DNA of 64,000 nucleotides from Paguma larvata (GCA_030068075.1 CM057842.1:41254659-41318658), one strand, 5' to 3'; positions 12,084-24,400 are shown, numbered from the stretch's first letter. The notes: generated from the sequence alone by a model not told the origin. Program-made: numbers and translations.

Positions 12084-12279
12084 CGGTTCCTGGGTGGCTT
12101 AGTCAGTTAAGCATCCAGCTTCAGCTCAGGTCATGATGTCACAGTTCGTGGGTTCAAGTCCTGCATCGGGCTCTGTGCTGACAGCTCAGAGCCTGGAGCC
12201 CGCTTCGGATTCTGTGTTTCTGTCTCTCTCTGCCTCTCTGACTTTCTCTGTCAAAAATAAATAAAGATTAAAAAAATTG

Positions 12280-12280
<1 letters not shown>
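12084..12280 (+). mobile_element. SINE, SINEC_Fc type, sense, tail grown into (AC)n
   Basis: Complete SINE ending in AAAAATAAATAAAGATTAAA, followed by an AC array and only then by the second TSD copy. AGGAGGAATAG is found at 12073-12083 and 12315-12325. The dinucleotide array is therefore inside the insertion and derives from its tail. Confidence 0.95.

Positions 12281-12314
<34 letters not shown>
12281..12314. repeat. (AC)n microsatellite in a SINE tail
   Basis: About 17 AC units between the SINE A-rich tail and the downstream TSD copy. Confidence 0.96.
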
Positions 12315-12317
<3 letters not shown>

Positions 12318-12325
12318 AGGAATAG

Positions 12326-14404
12326 ATCATTATTAGAGATAAAATGCTGCTCATGTGATGAATGCCATAATATCCTTTTGGTGCACTGCCCACATTTCTG
12401 AGTAACTCCTCCATCTTCAGTGTGCCTTTGATTTCAGTCCCTTTCACCTACAGTCTGATTTGGAAGACTCTCCTAGGGTTGTCAGAGACACTTTGCCCAC
12501 AGACATGGAGAGCCAGAATGCTTGAGAGTTTATATCCCATGTCACCCGAGGCCCTTGGTTATGGGAGTATGCAGTCCTTGCATACTGTGAAATCAGGGTG
12601 AAGCTGTAGACCTTGACCTGAAATGGCACTCTTGCTGGTTTCTTCTCTTTTAGCATTATGTGCAAAGTCGTGAGGCAAGAACTGGCTCTTTTTTCCTAAG
12701 AACCTAGAGAACACTGGCAGAGAGAGTTTGAATAAAAGGAAAAGTGGTATAAAATAAAGTTGGAGAGAATGCTGAGAGTCAGGCCATGCAGTCTTAGAAG
12801 GAGTCTGAGTAGTATTGAAAGTACAAAAGTTCACACTCAAAGTCTCTTCCTCCCTCATAGGGAAGACTGTAATCTAAGATGGTAGCCACATGGTTGGCTG
12901 CCATGGTGATGAAGGAACTTGGCTGATATTTACTATATTGTCACTGCTGGTAAAGGAAGCATGGGCCAGACAACTAACTTTCTCCTGGGGTTGGAACAGT
13001 TGTTAGCCAGGTTGTACCAAAGGAATTTCCTTGTTCTCCAACAAAATCGTCAATCAAAGTTGGGAGTCAAGAATGCAGAGGCATTGTATTAATATCGAAG
13101 AGATTTTATAAGTTTTAAGGTTAATCGTGTATTGCAACATCATGGTTTAGTTGATCTAGGCCATGTCTTAGCTGGAACTCTTGGTTGAACACATCAATAA
13201 TAGGGTTTCTACAAATGGCCTAATCAGCAGAGACCTAGAATATCAGGCATCCCAAACACAACCTATGGCAGAGAAGGGAGATTGATCAGTTTGACCTAAA
13301 ATAATCTTCATTTGTCCTATTAAAACTCTGTTTCCTAGTAAAGAGATGAAAACTGTAACCCACCCTTAGCTGAGATTTGGACAATGATTATGGTCTACTT
13401 ATCTTACAGTAGCTTACCACCAATTTTTAAATCTGCTAAATCTTCTGAAAATTATCCATAGATATATTTTTTATTTTTAATTATGAAATTTTCATAGCAT
13501 TAGGAAGCACCTTTTAAAAATCATCTAATATTATTTTGACAGAGACATAAGTTTCCCCAAATTTAGATTTTACAACATGATTTTTCTCTCAGTTCAGACA
13601 AGACTTTCATGCTTACTAAAGCACAGGTCATTTGACTAGCTAAACACAATATAGAACATGAATATTAGCCAGACATGTTTTAAAAGCTGCTTCAATTTTC
13701 TGTAATACAAGAGAAAACAAATTGACAAGCATATGTGGAGCAACTCTATTATTGTTCTACTTAGCTTTTAAATATCACATTTTGACACATAAGATTACTA
13801 TTCACCAGATCGTATTTCATTTCAATTTATGACTTATTAGTAATAGTAACATATATGGTTTCTAGTTTTGTGTGAAAATCTCGAGTATGATTTAAGTGTA
13901 AGTGCCATATCCTTCAATTTCTCAGATACTTACAATGATAGATGAGAATCCTATATATTTTTCTGTTTACTTGAAGATATTTAATATCAGAAAAAGATTA
14001 AGAGAAAGAAACACTCTCCAGAAGTATATGCACATTTTCATGAGCAAAAGAAAGAGAGAGAGGAAGGAAAGGAAGGAAGGAGCACGTGAGCTCTGGCAAA
14101 GTGTTATTTGTAACTGTTTCTAAATTTAATTTAATGATGTTTTTAAAAGTTTTTGCAGTACTACCTAAGATAACAGCTGTGAGGCCTGAAATAAATAAAA
14201 TCTAAAAGGACTTAAAATAAAGCTAAGGATTGCAAGATGAGCAGAACCTCAAGTGAATGAATCTTTATCTTCCCAATTTTCATTGTGTTCGTACTGAGAA
14301 ATTAGCCTCCTGTCCAAAGTCTATATGACACCATATAGGACAGCTTCTAAAGGAAATCTCTTCTTTGCACACTTCTGAAGTAGCGTGATAGAACCTCCAG
14401 CCAT
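12326..14404. other. unique DNA, no gene seen
   Basis: About 2.1 kb with no recognised repeat. A short purine tract lies at 14048-14080 (GAGAGAGAGGAAGGAAAGGA). Overlapping minus-strand frames at 12444-12665 and 12559-12858 show no known domain. Confidence 0.45.
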
Positions 14405-14606
14405 GGGGCACCAGGGTGGTGCAGTAGGTTAGGCATCCGACTCGTGATATCTATTGGGTCACATTGTCTCATGGTATGTGAGTTCAAGCCTTGCACTGGG
14501 CTCCTTACTAATGGTGTGGAGACTGCTTGGGATTCTGTCTTTCCTTCTGTCTGGCCCTCCCCTGCTTGTGCATGTTCTCTCTCAAAATAAATAAAAAACT
14601 TAAAGA
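14405..14606 (+). mobile_element. SINE, SINEC_Fc type, sense, diverged
   Basis: Head GGGGCACCAGGGTGGTGCAG, tail AAAATAAATAAAAAACTTAAA. Likely TSD GAACCTCCAGCC (before) and GAACTTCCGGTC (after) has three changes, suggesting an older insertion than its neighbours. Confidence 0.9.
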
Positions 14607-14654
14607 AGAATTTCGAACTTCCGGTCTTGAGGAGCTTTTGGGAGGGAATTTTGA

Positions 14655-14840
14655 GACCTTTTATGCATTAAGCTACTATAGATTAAGTTACTTCATGGTA
14701 TTATCTTGTTTGCTCCCAGTAACAACTATATACATTAGATATCATTATATCCATTTTGTAAATGAGGTACCAGGTGTTGAAGTTAGTGACTTACTAAACA
14801 CAACATCATTCTTAATCAACAAACACAGGTTTAAAATTTG
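14655..14840 (+). mobile_element. possible MIR/L2 fossil
   Basis: The words ATCATTATATCCATTTTGTA, AATGAGGTACCAGG and AGTTAGTGACTTACTAAAC follow the order of the MIR/L2 core. Similarity is weak. Confidence 0.4.
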
Positions 14841-15602
14841 AATCCAAACCCCAAACCCCAAAGCTACAATATCTCCTCTAGCACTATCCTAATAATAGTG
14901 ATTTATGTGCTTAATAAGAAATCAAATCTATTTACAAAAACAATGTGGTAAATAATCACATAATTTAAGCATTAGGTCCTTAACGTCTGAATTATCCTTC
15001 TTCTCTTGCATGAGCATTAACAGAGCACTGTGGCTAGAACAGAGCATTGGAGACCCACAGAAAGAGACATGCTTTTCCGAATCCATCTTGTGTGCTTAGG
15101 AAATTATAACAAACTGTTAACATGTAGATAGACTAATTCACTAAATAATTCATATTGACTATCACTGATTTATTTTAAGTAGAAGGATTCACACTGAACC
15201 TGTTATTCCAAAATGTTATACTTGCAAGAGAATGACGTGGAGCATGGCTTTCTGATCTGATACAGTTCACCAAACACATGCGTGATGATTCTTAATCAAC
15301 ACTGATCTGGTACATCACTAATCTGGTAGTAATTTTTTCTAGATAATTGCCAACCTACTACTTTTTTTAAAACTGACTTTAAATCGAATCATCATGTATA
15401 TGGCGAGTTATACCAGAAAACAAATTAAGATGGCATGTTATTAATTTACTTAGAAGGGCCATGTGTCAGGAGCATCTGTTTGGGTTCAAGAAAACTGATC
15501 AGAAATTTCATTTGTAATTTAATATTGTTTCGCCATTTTCTGATAGAAAACTGTGTTTACAGCTGCCAAGAACCAATAGTAGGATTAAGAGCTGACTCTT
15601 AA
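14841..15602. other. unique DNA, no gene seen
   Basis: No recognised repeat or coding signal. Confidence 0.5.
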
Positions 15603-15842
15603 GGGGCACCTGGGTGGCTCAGTCGATTAAGTGGCCTACTTTGATTCAGGTCATGATCTTGTAGTCCATGGGTTTGAGGTCCGCGTTGGGCTTTGTGCTG
15701 ACAGCTCAGAGCCTGGAGCTTGCTTCAGATTCTGTGTCTCCCCTCTTTCACTCTCCCCTGCTCATGCTTTGTGTCTCTTTGTCTCTCAAAAATAAGTAAA
15801 CGTTAAAAAAAATTAAAAGAAAAATTAAAAAAAAAAAAAAAA
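15603..15842 (+). mobile_element. SINE, SINEC_Fc type, sense
   Basis: Canonical head GGGGCACCTGGGTGGCTCAG. The tail is unusually long and A-rich (about 15805-15842), with interspersed AATTAAAAG units. Confidence 0.95.
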
Positions 15843-16950
15843 GAGGAGCCTCTTTGACCTAGCACATGAGGATGAGGTATTTGTGCTTGCCTGGTAGAAT
15901 GCTTTCATAGTTTGGGACCAAACAAATCCTCATTATTAGCACCTCTGTTTCTTCAACTTCTTTTTCTCCTTCTTTCCATCAATCTTATAGGGTTTGTTTC
16001 TCTCTTGTTCCATTCAAGGATCTTTGCTCTAATAAAAACCAAAATTTAAGAAGTTTTCTCATTCTGGATATACTTTTTACTGCCTGAAGTATAGCACAGA
16101 GAATTAAGTTCTCAAAAACCAAGTGATAAAAAAGAAAGGAAAAGAGATTAAAGAACATGAGAGTGCTACAGACATATACTCAATAAAAAATGTTTTTTTT
16201 AAACTATGAATTGTCTTCTTTTGAGGACAACCACGTTTGTTAAAAAAAGTATATTTATCAGGTATCAATCTCCCTTAAGTTATTGACATATGTATTTAAG
16301 CAACACAGAATCCCTCTTTTATTTCTTTATACAAAATAGAAATAAAACATTCTTTCCAGAAATATTATTCTCCCAATACACAAGATGTGAAATCTTCACA
16401 GAAAAGTACAAAAGAGAAAGGAAAGCTGATAAGCCAGTAATGGGGCATTGGAGAAAAGCTTGGACAAAGTTATAGGCATGCAACTCATCTTCCTTCTCTT
16501 CAGACAAAAATAATATTAATGGCACAAGGACATGTAAAAGTGAACTATCGCCTCAGTATCCAGAAACAATCAGAAAAAGCATGGCTAATGATGGATTCTT
16601 CCATCTCTTCTAACACACTTCAGTAAAAAACTGAATTCTTTCACAGACTTAAAACAAAAAGCCTCATTAAGAAAACTTAATGCATGTAAGGTAACATCTA
16701 CCATAATATGCCACAGTTGGTATTCAAACATAAAACAAGGCACAGTATATGTGTCTATGGATCCTCTTCCTTAGTTTCTTTCCTTCACCAAATGCACCAG
16801 ATAAATTTGAAGGCGATATCAGTGTCTCATAAAGGGCATTGCCCCTTCTCTCTTGTCATTGCAAAATTCATCCATGACTGTCTAAATTTCAAATATCAGA
16901 TTAATATGTTGGCAATACAAATTTGTTTGCATCATGCTTCTCTTTGACAT
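15843..16950. other. unique AT-rich DNA, no gene seen
   Basis: No repeat recognised. Frames at 16290-16475, 16319-16525 and 16708-16947 have no known motif. Confidence 0.45.
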
Positions 16951-16954
16951 CTTA

Positions 16955-17110
16955 GTGGGAATAGCAAAAACTGGGGATTAATTAAATAAACTCTGATTCA
17001 ACGATGCAAGATGTAATAGTATGCTGTTACTATTACATAGTAATATCTTATGTTATGGAAAAAAGGCCATTTTTTTAATGCTCAATGGAAAAAGTAAGTT
17101 ACTTAATTAT
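16955..17110 (+). mobile_element. probable old L1 3' fragment, sense
   Basis: AATAGCAAAAACTGGGGATTAATTAAATAA and the following dozens of bases resemble the end of L1 ORF2 plus 3' UTR (the tract about repeated units and small sample animals' L1 typically reads AGCAAAAACTGG, then TTAAATAAA, then TATTATATATTGAATATG). Divergence is high. Confidence 0.5.
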
Positions 17111-17548
17111 ATATTGAATATGCCTTGATTGTGTAGAAGTATACAGATACATCAAAAGACCCGAGTTCATATACAAAAGTATGAATACTGATTGTTTCCT
17201 GTCTGGTGGTTTTCCATGTGTCCCCTAGGTTCACTTCTTTTGATTTCAGCCCAAGTGATTTTATTGTTTTCTTCGAAAAACATAATATGCTTTTTCTTCC
17301 CCCTGTGCCATTTCTCTCTGTGTAAATCTTAATTCTTATAAAGAATTCAGATTTTTTTTCCTTCATGCCTGACCTTTTTAAATATATCAGCTAATATGAA
17401 CAGTCTCTCTTCAGAATTCTTGAAACCAAATCTAAGGTCCCTAAGGGTAGGATCCATATCTAATAACACTTTGTATTTTACATAGTGTAGAAAAGTGGTT
17501 TGGTAAATAGCCACAGGATTAAAAAAGCAATCTACAGAACATATTCAG

Positions 17549-17586
17549 ATGTGCACGTGCATGCATGTGCACACACACACACGTGC
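17549..17586. repeat. alternating purine-pyrimidine tract with CA repeat
   Basis: Thirty-eight bases alternate purine and pyrimidine without a break, beginning ATGTGCACGTGCATGCATGT and ending in a CA run and ACGTGC. It borders the tail of an antisense SINE. Confidence 0.9.
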
Positions 17587-17587
17587 T

Positions 17588-17783
17588 TTTATTTTATTTA
17601 AGTTTATTTTGAGAGAGAGAGCATGTTAGCTAATGGGGGAGGACCAGAGATACAGGAAGAGAGAAAAGGAAAGAATCCCAACATGGAACCTGATGCATGG
17701 CTCAAACTCACAAATTGTGAGATCATGACCAGAGCTGAAATCAAGAGTTGCACACTTAACTGACTCAGCCACTCAGTCGCTCC
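17588..17783 (-). mobile_element. SINE, SINEC_Fc type, antisense
   Basis: The complement reads from a head resembling GGAGCGACTGAGTGGCTGAG to a tail AATAAACTTAAATAAAAT. GCTTTTATTT before and GCTTTTAATTT after suggest a TSD. Several head bases have changed. Confidence 0.88.
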
Positions 17784-18981
17784 AAGCTTTTAATTTAAAG
17801 TGGAGGCTCTTCAGTCCTACTTATTTCACCCAAACACCACCATATCTCAATTGAAAGCGATCTAGAGAATACCTGTGATGTTCTCATAATGTAACTGCAC
17901 CCAAGTTTGTTTGCCTGATATGTAGCAAAGCCAATTATGAAGACATCAGGCTTGCAGGCAAGGAAAGGGTTTACTAAAGAGGCAGCTAGAAGAGAGGATA
18001 GAAGGACAACTTCCAAATCTTCTTCCTCAAAGGGGGAGAGAACACATTTTTTTCTATAATTCTAGGAAATGAGGTCGCATACATATTGATACTAAAGGCA
18101 CTCCTGATGACCGTTCATGAGGAAAGTTGGAGCATGCCCATTGAGCAAACATACACATAGCGTATATTCCATGTTCACTTTGCGGGGGGGGGGCGGGGTG
18201 AGACTTAACACCGGAATGAGTGTTCAGCCCCTGACACCAGGAGGTTGTCTTAGGACAAGGAGGAAGGGCTGTCGGTATGCTCTGAGAGCCAGTAAAAACT
18301 GGATGGGGTCTTAAGCTCCTTTTAGTTGTGTTGGACAAGGAATATCAGGGCTTGCTTCTTCATGGGCTAGAACCATTCAGTTAACCTTGAGTCCAGGCTT
18401 CTGTAGAAAAGGTCAGTGGATTTTTTAGTAGGGTCTGAAAAGACATAATAGCCAATGAGGGGGAAACAATTCTATGGAAAACACGCTTTAAACGTTGTGC
18501 TAGTTTCAATCTCATTAGCCCTATAGGGCACGATTTCAGTAATCGTCCTTCTACATCTAATTGAATATTTACAGCTACAAAGAACTCATTTAATATAAGG
18601 GCTCATTCCATTGCTACATGTGTTTTAAACACAGTATCATTATTTTAATGTTTAGGCAAAACACCACTGAATTAAAAAATCCTGTATCAGCCACTAGATA
18701 TTAATAGTTTAATCATCATGTGATTATAATATGATTTTAAGGTGAAAAAATAAACACATAGAATTTCCTACTTTAAAAAATGTTAATTATTTTCATTACA
18801 TTTTTAATGTAAGTATTTGAAGTATTTAAATTTACTCATTTAATTTATTTAAAGTTTGTGATTTAAAATTTTATCCGATTATAGAAAATAACATGAATAT
18901 AATACATATGATTCTTATATGCTGTTTGTGTAATATACTCTATCATTGAATCATAGTCCTTATGTTTTGATCTTTTAAAAA
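17784..18981. other. unique DNA, no gene seen; G-rich run inside
   Basis: At 18183-18199 there is a G-rich run (GGGGGGGGGGCGGGG). L2-like words occur just upstream of this region near 17430-17480 but are weak. No gene is recognised. Confidence 0.45.
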
Positions 18982-18992
18982 TGAAGCTTATA

Positions 18993-19207
18993 GGGGCACC
19001 TGGGTGACTCAGTCGGTTAAGTGTCCGATTTGGCTCAGGTCATGATCTCACGATTCTTGAGTTCGAGCCCCGCCTCAGGCTCTGTGCTGACAGCTCGGAG
19101 CCTGGAGCCTGCTTCAGATTCTGTGTTTCCTTCTCTCTGCACCTCCTCTGCTCATGCCGTCTCTTTCTCTCAAAACTAAACATTTTTAAAAAATGTATAT
19201 ATAAAAT
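18993..19207 (+). mobile_element. SINE, SINEC_Fc type, sense, exact TSD
   Basis: Head GGGGCACCTGGGTGACTCAG, body close to the family standard, tail AAAACTAAACATTTTTAAAA. TGAAGCTTATA at 18982-18992 is repeated exactly at 19208-19218. Confidence 0.95.
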
Positions 19208-19275
19208 TGAAGCTTATATGGGTACAGTCTAAAGTTATGTTTTCATTATGATTGACAATATGAAAAATAAATATA

Positions 19276-19508
19276 TTGAGGCAAGGACAGTGATTTTTTT
19301 TTCTGTAAAGGGCCAGACAGTAAATATTTTCAGCTCTATGGGCTTTATGGTCTTGATTGCAACTACTCAACTCTGTCACCTGTCAGAGGGTGGGAGCAAC
19401 CTCAGACAGCATATAAAGAAATGGGTGTAAATGTGTGGCTATTCCAATAAATCTGTTCTTATAGAAACAAGTGAGATCTGGATGCGGCCATGGTTTGCTG
19501 GCCCCTTT
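19276..19508 (+). mobile_element. hAT-Charlie-like DNA transposon remnant (MITE)
   Basis: The blocks TTTCTGTAAAGGGCCAGACA, GTAAATATTTTCAGCTCTAT, GGGCTTTATGGTCT, GCAACTACTCAACTCTG, and finally GGTTTGCTGGCCCC match a well-known eutherian hAT non-autonomous element whose ends read CAGGGGTC...GACCCCTG. The central part is shortened. It encodes no transposase. Confidence 0.75.
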
Positions 19509-20307
19509 ATAATTGGAGGATTACTCATGCCACTATTCTAATGAACTGTATAATGCAGGTCACTAGCCCATCAATGGGGCTACGCAGGTCAGTATTTATT
19601 CAATTGAGTGTGTATTTATTAAGCCCATCATGTGAGCTTAGCATTGTAATCAATCAGGGTATAATTTAAACATTGTCTAAGGAAATGATTTAAGATCCTG
19701 CAACAAATTCAGTCAGCCAGGCCACAAAATCAAGTCATTCAGCACGAAATGTCTATGTTGTGGTATGAAATAACATCCATGCATGCATGTATCTACACAG
19801 TCGCTCTTAGTTTCCCACCCCACTCCCCAGGGAGATACAGGTAAAATATGCAAAAGGCTTATTGAGAGTGAAGATAGGCCAGATTATTTAATTTCCTCAT
19901 TTTTAAATTTTCCAGAAAAAATAATAGCGTTAGTTTCAAAATGGCCTTCTGCGAGAAATCTTGGCTTTGACCTCCCGCCGCTTCCTCCTTCCCTAGAATC
20001 TTCCAACACATTTCCAAAGCATGGATAGGGAGAGAATGAAAGCTGACATCAAATCTGATCATAAGCACACTTTGTGATCTTTAAAGATCATCTTTAAAGG
20101 GTCCACAATTATGCCTTAGCAGATTACTGGTTTAAGTTACAGGCTTATCACATGCAGTGATTTTTTCCCCAGCAACTGAAACACTTAATAATTCAGATAA
20201 CATTGGGATTTGAATTTTGCAGTCCTTGTGTATAATTACCACTTTGAAAAACACGTTATAAATTAAAGGGAAGATGTTTTTAGTTTATTTTTCAAAAATT
20301 AAAAACT
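19509..20307. other. unique DNA, possible L2/MIR fragment inside
   Basis: Around 19590-19690, TATTTATTAAGCCCATCATG and following bases weakly resemble the L2/MIR TTATTGAGCACCTACTATG block. The rest is unrecognised. Confidence 0.4.
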
Positions 20308-21310
20308 CTTTTTTTTAGAATTTGGTTTACAACAGTATTCTGGAAGGTACAGAAATTTCCCATGTATCTCTTGCCCCCTCTTCCCCACATCGTCTCCATT
20401 ATCAACCTTGCTCACCAGAATGGTACTTTTTTTTTTTTTTTAACCAAGAATGAACAAAGTTGCCACATATAATCACCCAAACTCTGTGGTTTACATTAAG
20501 GTTCTTTCTTTGGTGTTTTATGTCAGTACCATTGGCAAATGTATGATGGCATATATCTGTCATTACAGTATCACATAGAGTATTTTCACTGCCCTAAAAA
20601 TCCGCTCTACTCTGCCTATTCATGTTTCTCCCCACCGCACTGATCCTTTTACTGCCTCCATAATTTTGCCTTTTCCAGAATGTCATATAGTTGGAATAAT
20701 ACAATGTGTAGCCTTTTAAATTTGCTTCTTGCACTTAGTAATGTGAATTTAAAGTTTCTTCATGTCTTTTTGTGACCTGATAGCTCATTTTTTTCAATAC
20801 TACAACATATTTCATTGTCTGGGTGTACCCTAGTTTATCCATTTATGTACTGAAGAACTTCTTGGTTGCTTCCAAGTTTGGGCTATTATGAAAATAGCTG
20901 CCACAAAATATGGTGTACAGGTTTTTTTGTGTATATGTGGATATAAGTTTTTAACAACTTTGGGCAGATATCAAGTAGTGTGTTTGCTGGGTTGGTATAG
21001 TAACAGTAGGTTTATTTTGTAAGGAACTGTCAGACTGTCTTCCAATGAGATTGTATCATTTTATTGTCTCATTAGCAATGAATGAGAATCCTGTTGTCTG
21101 AAAATTGTCACTAGCATTTGGTGTTGTCATTGTTCTGGATTTGGGCCAAGGTGTGTATCAAGGTATGTAGTGGCATCCCACTGTTGCTTTGGTTTGCATT
21201 TCCCTGATGACATATAATGTGGAACAGATTTTCATATGCATATATGCCTTCTGTGATCTTCTTTGGTGAGATGCCTAGCTTGTTATTTTAATTGTCAAAT
21301 TTGCAAAGGG
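20308..21310 (-). mobile_element. old L1, antisense, 3' UTR and ORF2 end
   Basis: The plus strand shows the complement of an L1M-type element: TTGCCTTTTCCAGAATGTCA, ATAGTTGGAATAATACA, TCATTGTCTGGGTGTACC, GGTTGCTTCCAAGTTTGGGC, and GCATTTCCCTGATGACATA near the right end. No reading frame survives. The element is 5' truncated. Confidence 0.88.
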
Positions 21311-21779
21311 AAGCTATTCCTTCTCTGCACAAGTTTTTAAATTTATTAGGTAACTTAGCCGTTTAAAGGACACTCCATCTTTTAATTTAATATACATGAA
21401 CATGTGCTTCTTAATTTATGGATTTTGTTGAAAATTTTAGAAAAAAAAAACAAAAAAAACCCCAGAATTTTAGAGTGGGAAGGGTCCTGGCTGATTGGTC
21501 CAAACCTGCCAAAATGGACTTTGGCTATGAATAATAAATATGCACATATATATACTTCCATAATATTCTACATTAATTTAAGAAAAAAAATATATATGTA
21601 TTCGTTCATGGAACTTAACAAGTCTTACATAAAATACTCCAAGCACAGCTGATTTGGGGGGCTTAAAATATCATCACAACCTTGTTTTTATTGTGTCTGA
21701 GTTCTATTTTCTTCTATGTTGGCTTAATTTCAACACTCCACGTGATGAGATATGGCTACCCACAGCCTATCCAGCTTAG
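21311..21779. other. AT-rich DNA between two L1 fragments
   Basis: No recognised feature. The frame at 21404-21652 begins with an A-run and is not convincing. Confidence 0.45.
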
Positions 21780-22405
21780 TTAATAGACTCTACATCTTAC
21801 TTTCAAGAGTCTTGGAAAAAGTTTCCATCGTTTACCAAAACTTATCAATCCATTTATCTGTCAAGAGACATTTACGTTGTTTCTTTATCTTGGCTATTGT
21901 AAATAATGCTACAATAAACATACGGGTATATATATCTTTGTAAATCAGTGTTTTTGTTCTCTTTGGATTAATACGTGGTAGTATGATTGCTGGATCCTAG
22001 GGTAGTTCTATGTTTAATGGTTTGAGGAACCTCCATATAGTTTTCCATAGGGACTGTACTACGTACTTTCCCATCAACAGTGTAGGAGCGTTCCTTTTCT
22101 CCACATCCTTTCCAACACGTGCTATTTCTTATCTTTTTCATACTAGCCATTCTGACAGGTGCAAAGGATTATCTTACTGTGGTTTAGATATGTAGTTCCT
22201 GATGATTAGTGATGTTGAGTATCTTTTTGTGTGTCTTTTGGCCACCTGTAAGCCTTCTTTGGAAAAATGTCTATTTGGGTCCTCTGCCGATTTTTAATCA
22301 GATTACTTGGGGGTTTTTAGTGTTGAGTTGTATAAATTCTTCATATATTTTGAACATTTACCACTTATTAGATATATAGTCTGCATATATCTGTGTTTAT
22401 AAGTT
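21780..22405 (-). mobile_element. L1 ORF2 3' part, antisense, 5' truncated
   Basis: Complement of the ORF2 C-terminal region: TTGGCTATTGTAAATAATGC, TTTTCTCCACATCCTTTCCA, CATTCTGACAGGTGCAAAGG, TTTGGAAAAATGTCTATTTG and onward. Small indels break all frames. It is less diverged than the L1 just upstream, hence a separate insertion. Confidence 0.88.
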
Positions 22406-22993
22406 GTGCTGTAAATTACTGTATTAAAGTCCAGATGTAAAATGTAATTCCTAAAAATATGGAACATAATATGTAGACTTCAATTACTAACTTTCTTTCT
22501 TAGCAATGAACTGAGTCAAAAAGGTGACTTTTGAGAGTACATAATTGGATTAAGCCATATTAGTTGTCCTGGTTAGCAAAGAGGGTTAGAAGATGGGGGA
22601 AGAATTGACATATAATGAATAACATAGGATAAATAGTATATTGAGTAGTCTCTCGACATATCTCTCTATTGATGTACATGTATATTTAGTATATAGTAAT
22701 AATTCTCACCACATTGGTTTGTTTTGTGGATTAAATGAGACAAACATATGGGATGAAAATTTGTTAACATTATTGTCATGATTAATTTATTTAGAGGTTG
22801 GTACAGATAAGCTACATATAATTCCGCAAGATCAATCAGCGGTACAGAACAGAATCTTATTTAGCCTCTCACTTTGTCATCTTGCCCATAGTTTTTCCAA
22901 TAAGTCCTATTACCTCCCTCCAAGACATGAATTTTTAAAATGTTGATTAGATGGTTGTATTTCTGGGTATGAAGGGATAATTGCATTAATAAG
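22406..22993. other. unique AT-rich DNA, no gene seen
   Basis: No repeat or coding signal recognised. Confidence 0.5.
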
Positions 22994-23003
22994 AATACAC
23001 TGT

Positions 23004-23093
23004 GATGGGCATTAAAAAGGGCACATGTTGGGATGAACACTGGGTGTTATATGTAAACCAATTTGAAAATAAACTATTATAACAAAAAAAAAT
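23004..23093 (+). mobile_element. very short L1 3' end with 10-bp TSD
   Basis: Only the last roughly 80 bases of a carnivore L1 3' UTR are present (GATGGGCATTAAAAAGGGCA, GGGATGAACACTGGGTGTTA, AAACCAATTTGAAAATAAAC, poly-A). AATACACTGT stands exactly at 22994-23003 and 23094-23103, so this is a complete, extremely 5'-truncated insertion. Confidence 0.95.
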
Positions 23094-23103
23094 AATACAC
23101 TGT

Positions 23104-23509
23104 AGTATTACATTTGAAATTTTATAAACAAAAATAGATATAGTAAGAATATAATGATCCTTCCTTCTTGCTAAATTGCAAATGGTATAAACTAAAATAG
23201 ATAGGTGATAGATAGATAGATCCATTCCTTGCTAAGTATACCTTCTTATCTTCCAGAACAGAGAAGTAAATAGGTTTATCGGGTATGATGTTTCCTTAGC
23301 AATAGCACCACAGGAAAATTATAATAGACATTCCCTCTAATCTATAGAAGGATCCATCTTACATGCTTCAAACAGAGAAACCATTACTCAGCACATCTCT
23401 GCTCGTTCAACTTTTCCTCACATCTACCAGGTGGCTCCCAGAACTTTCAAAATAAAAAGCAAAACTCTTCAACAACTCATTTCTTAACGACTTGTCATTT
23501 TTACAAACT
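23104..23509. other. unique DNA with a short GATA patch
   Basis: A small (GATA)n lies near 23200-23221. Otherwise no feature is recognised. Confidence 0.45.
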
Positions 23510-23756
23510 GGTCATTTCATATATAATGTACAGTAAAATGTATTCTTTTTGGTGAATAGTTTTATGTGTTTGATAATTCTGTAAACACTGCTACAGTCAG
23601 GATACTTTGATCACCTAAAAGTGTCCCCTATACCTCTTAGAGCTAGTCACTTCCTAGTTGTAGCCGCTGATCTGGTTTTTTTTGTTCCTTTGACTTTGAC
23701 TGTCCCAGAAGTGCATGTAAATGGAATCATACAGGATGTAGCCTTTTGAGTCGGCG

Positions 23757-23934
23757 TTTTATTAAATGATTATTTATTTTGAGAGAGACAGTGGAGCAGA
23801 GAGAGAATCGCTAGCAGGTTTCATGCCTTCGGCACAGAGCTGGACACGGGACTCAATTGCCCCAACCACGAGATCATGACCTTAGCCAAAATCAAAAGTC
23901 AGATGCTCAACTGACTGAGCCACCCGGGCACCCC
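23757..23934 (-). mobile_element. SINE, SINEC_Fc type, antisense, inside L1
   Basis: Complement ends in CACCCGGGCACCCC, the reversed head. The T-rich end is short (ATTAAATGATTATTTATTTT). It splits the antisense L1 3' UTR. The CT-rich part is reduced. Confidence 0.9.
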
Positions 23935-24337
23935 TCGAATATGCATTTTTTCACTGATCACATTGCATTTGAGGCTTATCCATGTTGTTTTTTCTGTTCA
24001 GTAGTTTGAGCTTTTTAATTTTGGTTGCTGAGTGATCCAATTTGTATGGATGGACCGTAATTTGTTTATCCATTCAGTCACTAAACACTCTTTTTTTCCA
24101 GATTTTGACACTTATGAATAAAAGTGACAAAAAATTGATTTGCAGATTTTTTTGTAAATTAAATTTCCTTTTTCCTTGAGAAAATACCTAAGTGTGTGAT
24201 TTGTGGATTGTCTAGTAAATGCATATCTACTAAGATATAGCCAAACTGTGTTTTACAGCATTTTGCCATTTTCTCTTTCCATCAACAGGGTATGAGGTTT
24301 CCAGTTGCTCCATATTTTGACCAGAATTTGGTGTTGT

Positions 24338-24340
<3 letters not shown>

Positions 24341-24400
<60 letters not shown>
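24341..24400. repeat. (CA)30 microsatellite
   Basis: Thirty uninterrupted CA units inside the antisense L1. Long pure arrays are typically length-variable. Confidence 0.98.
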
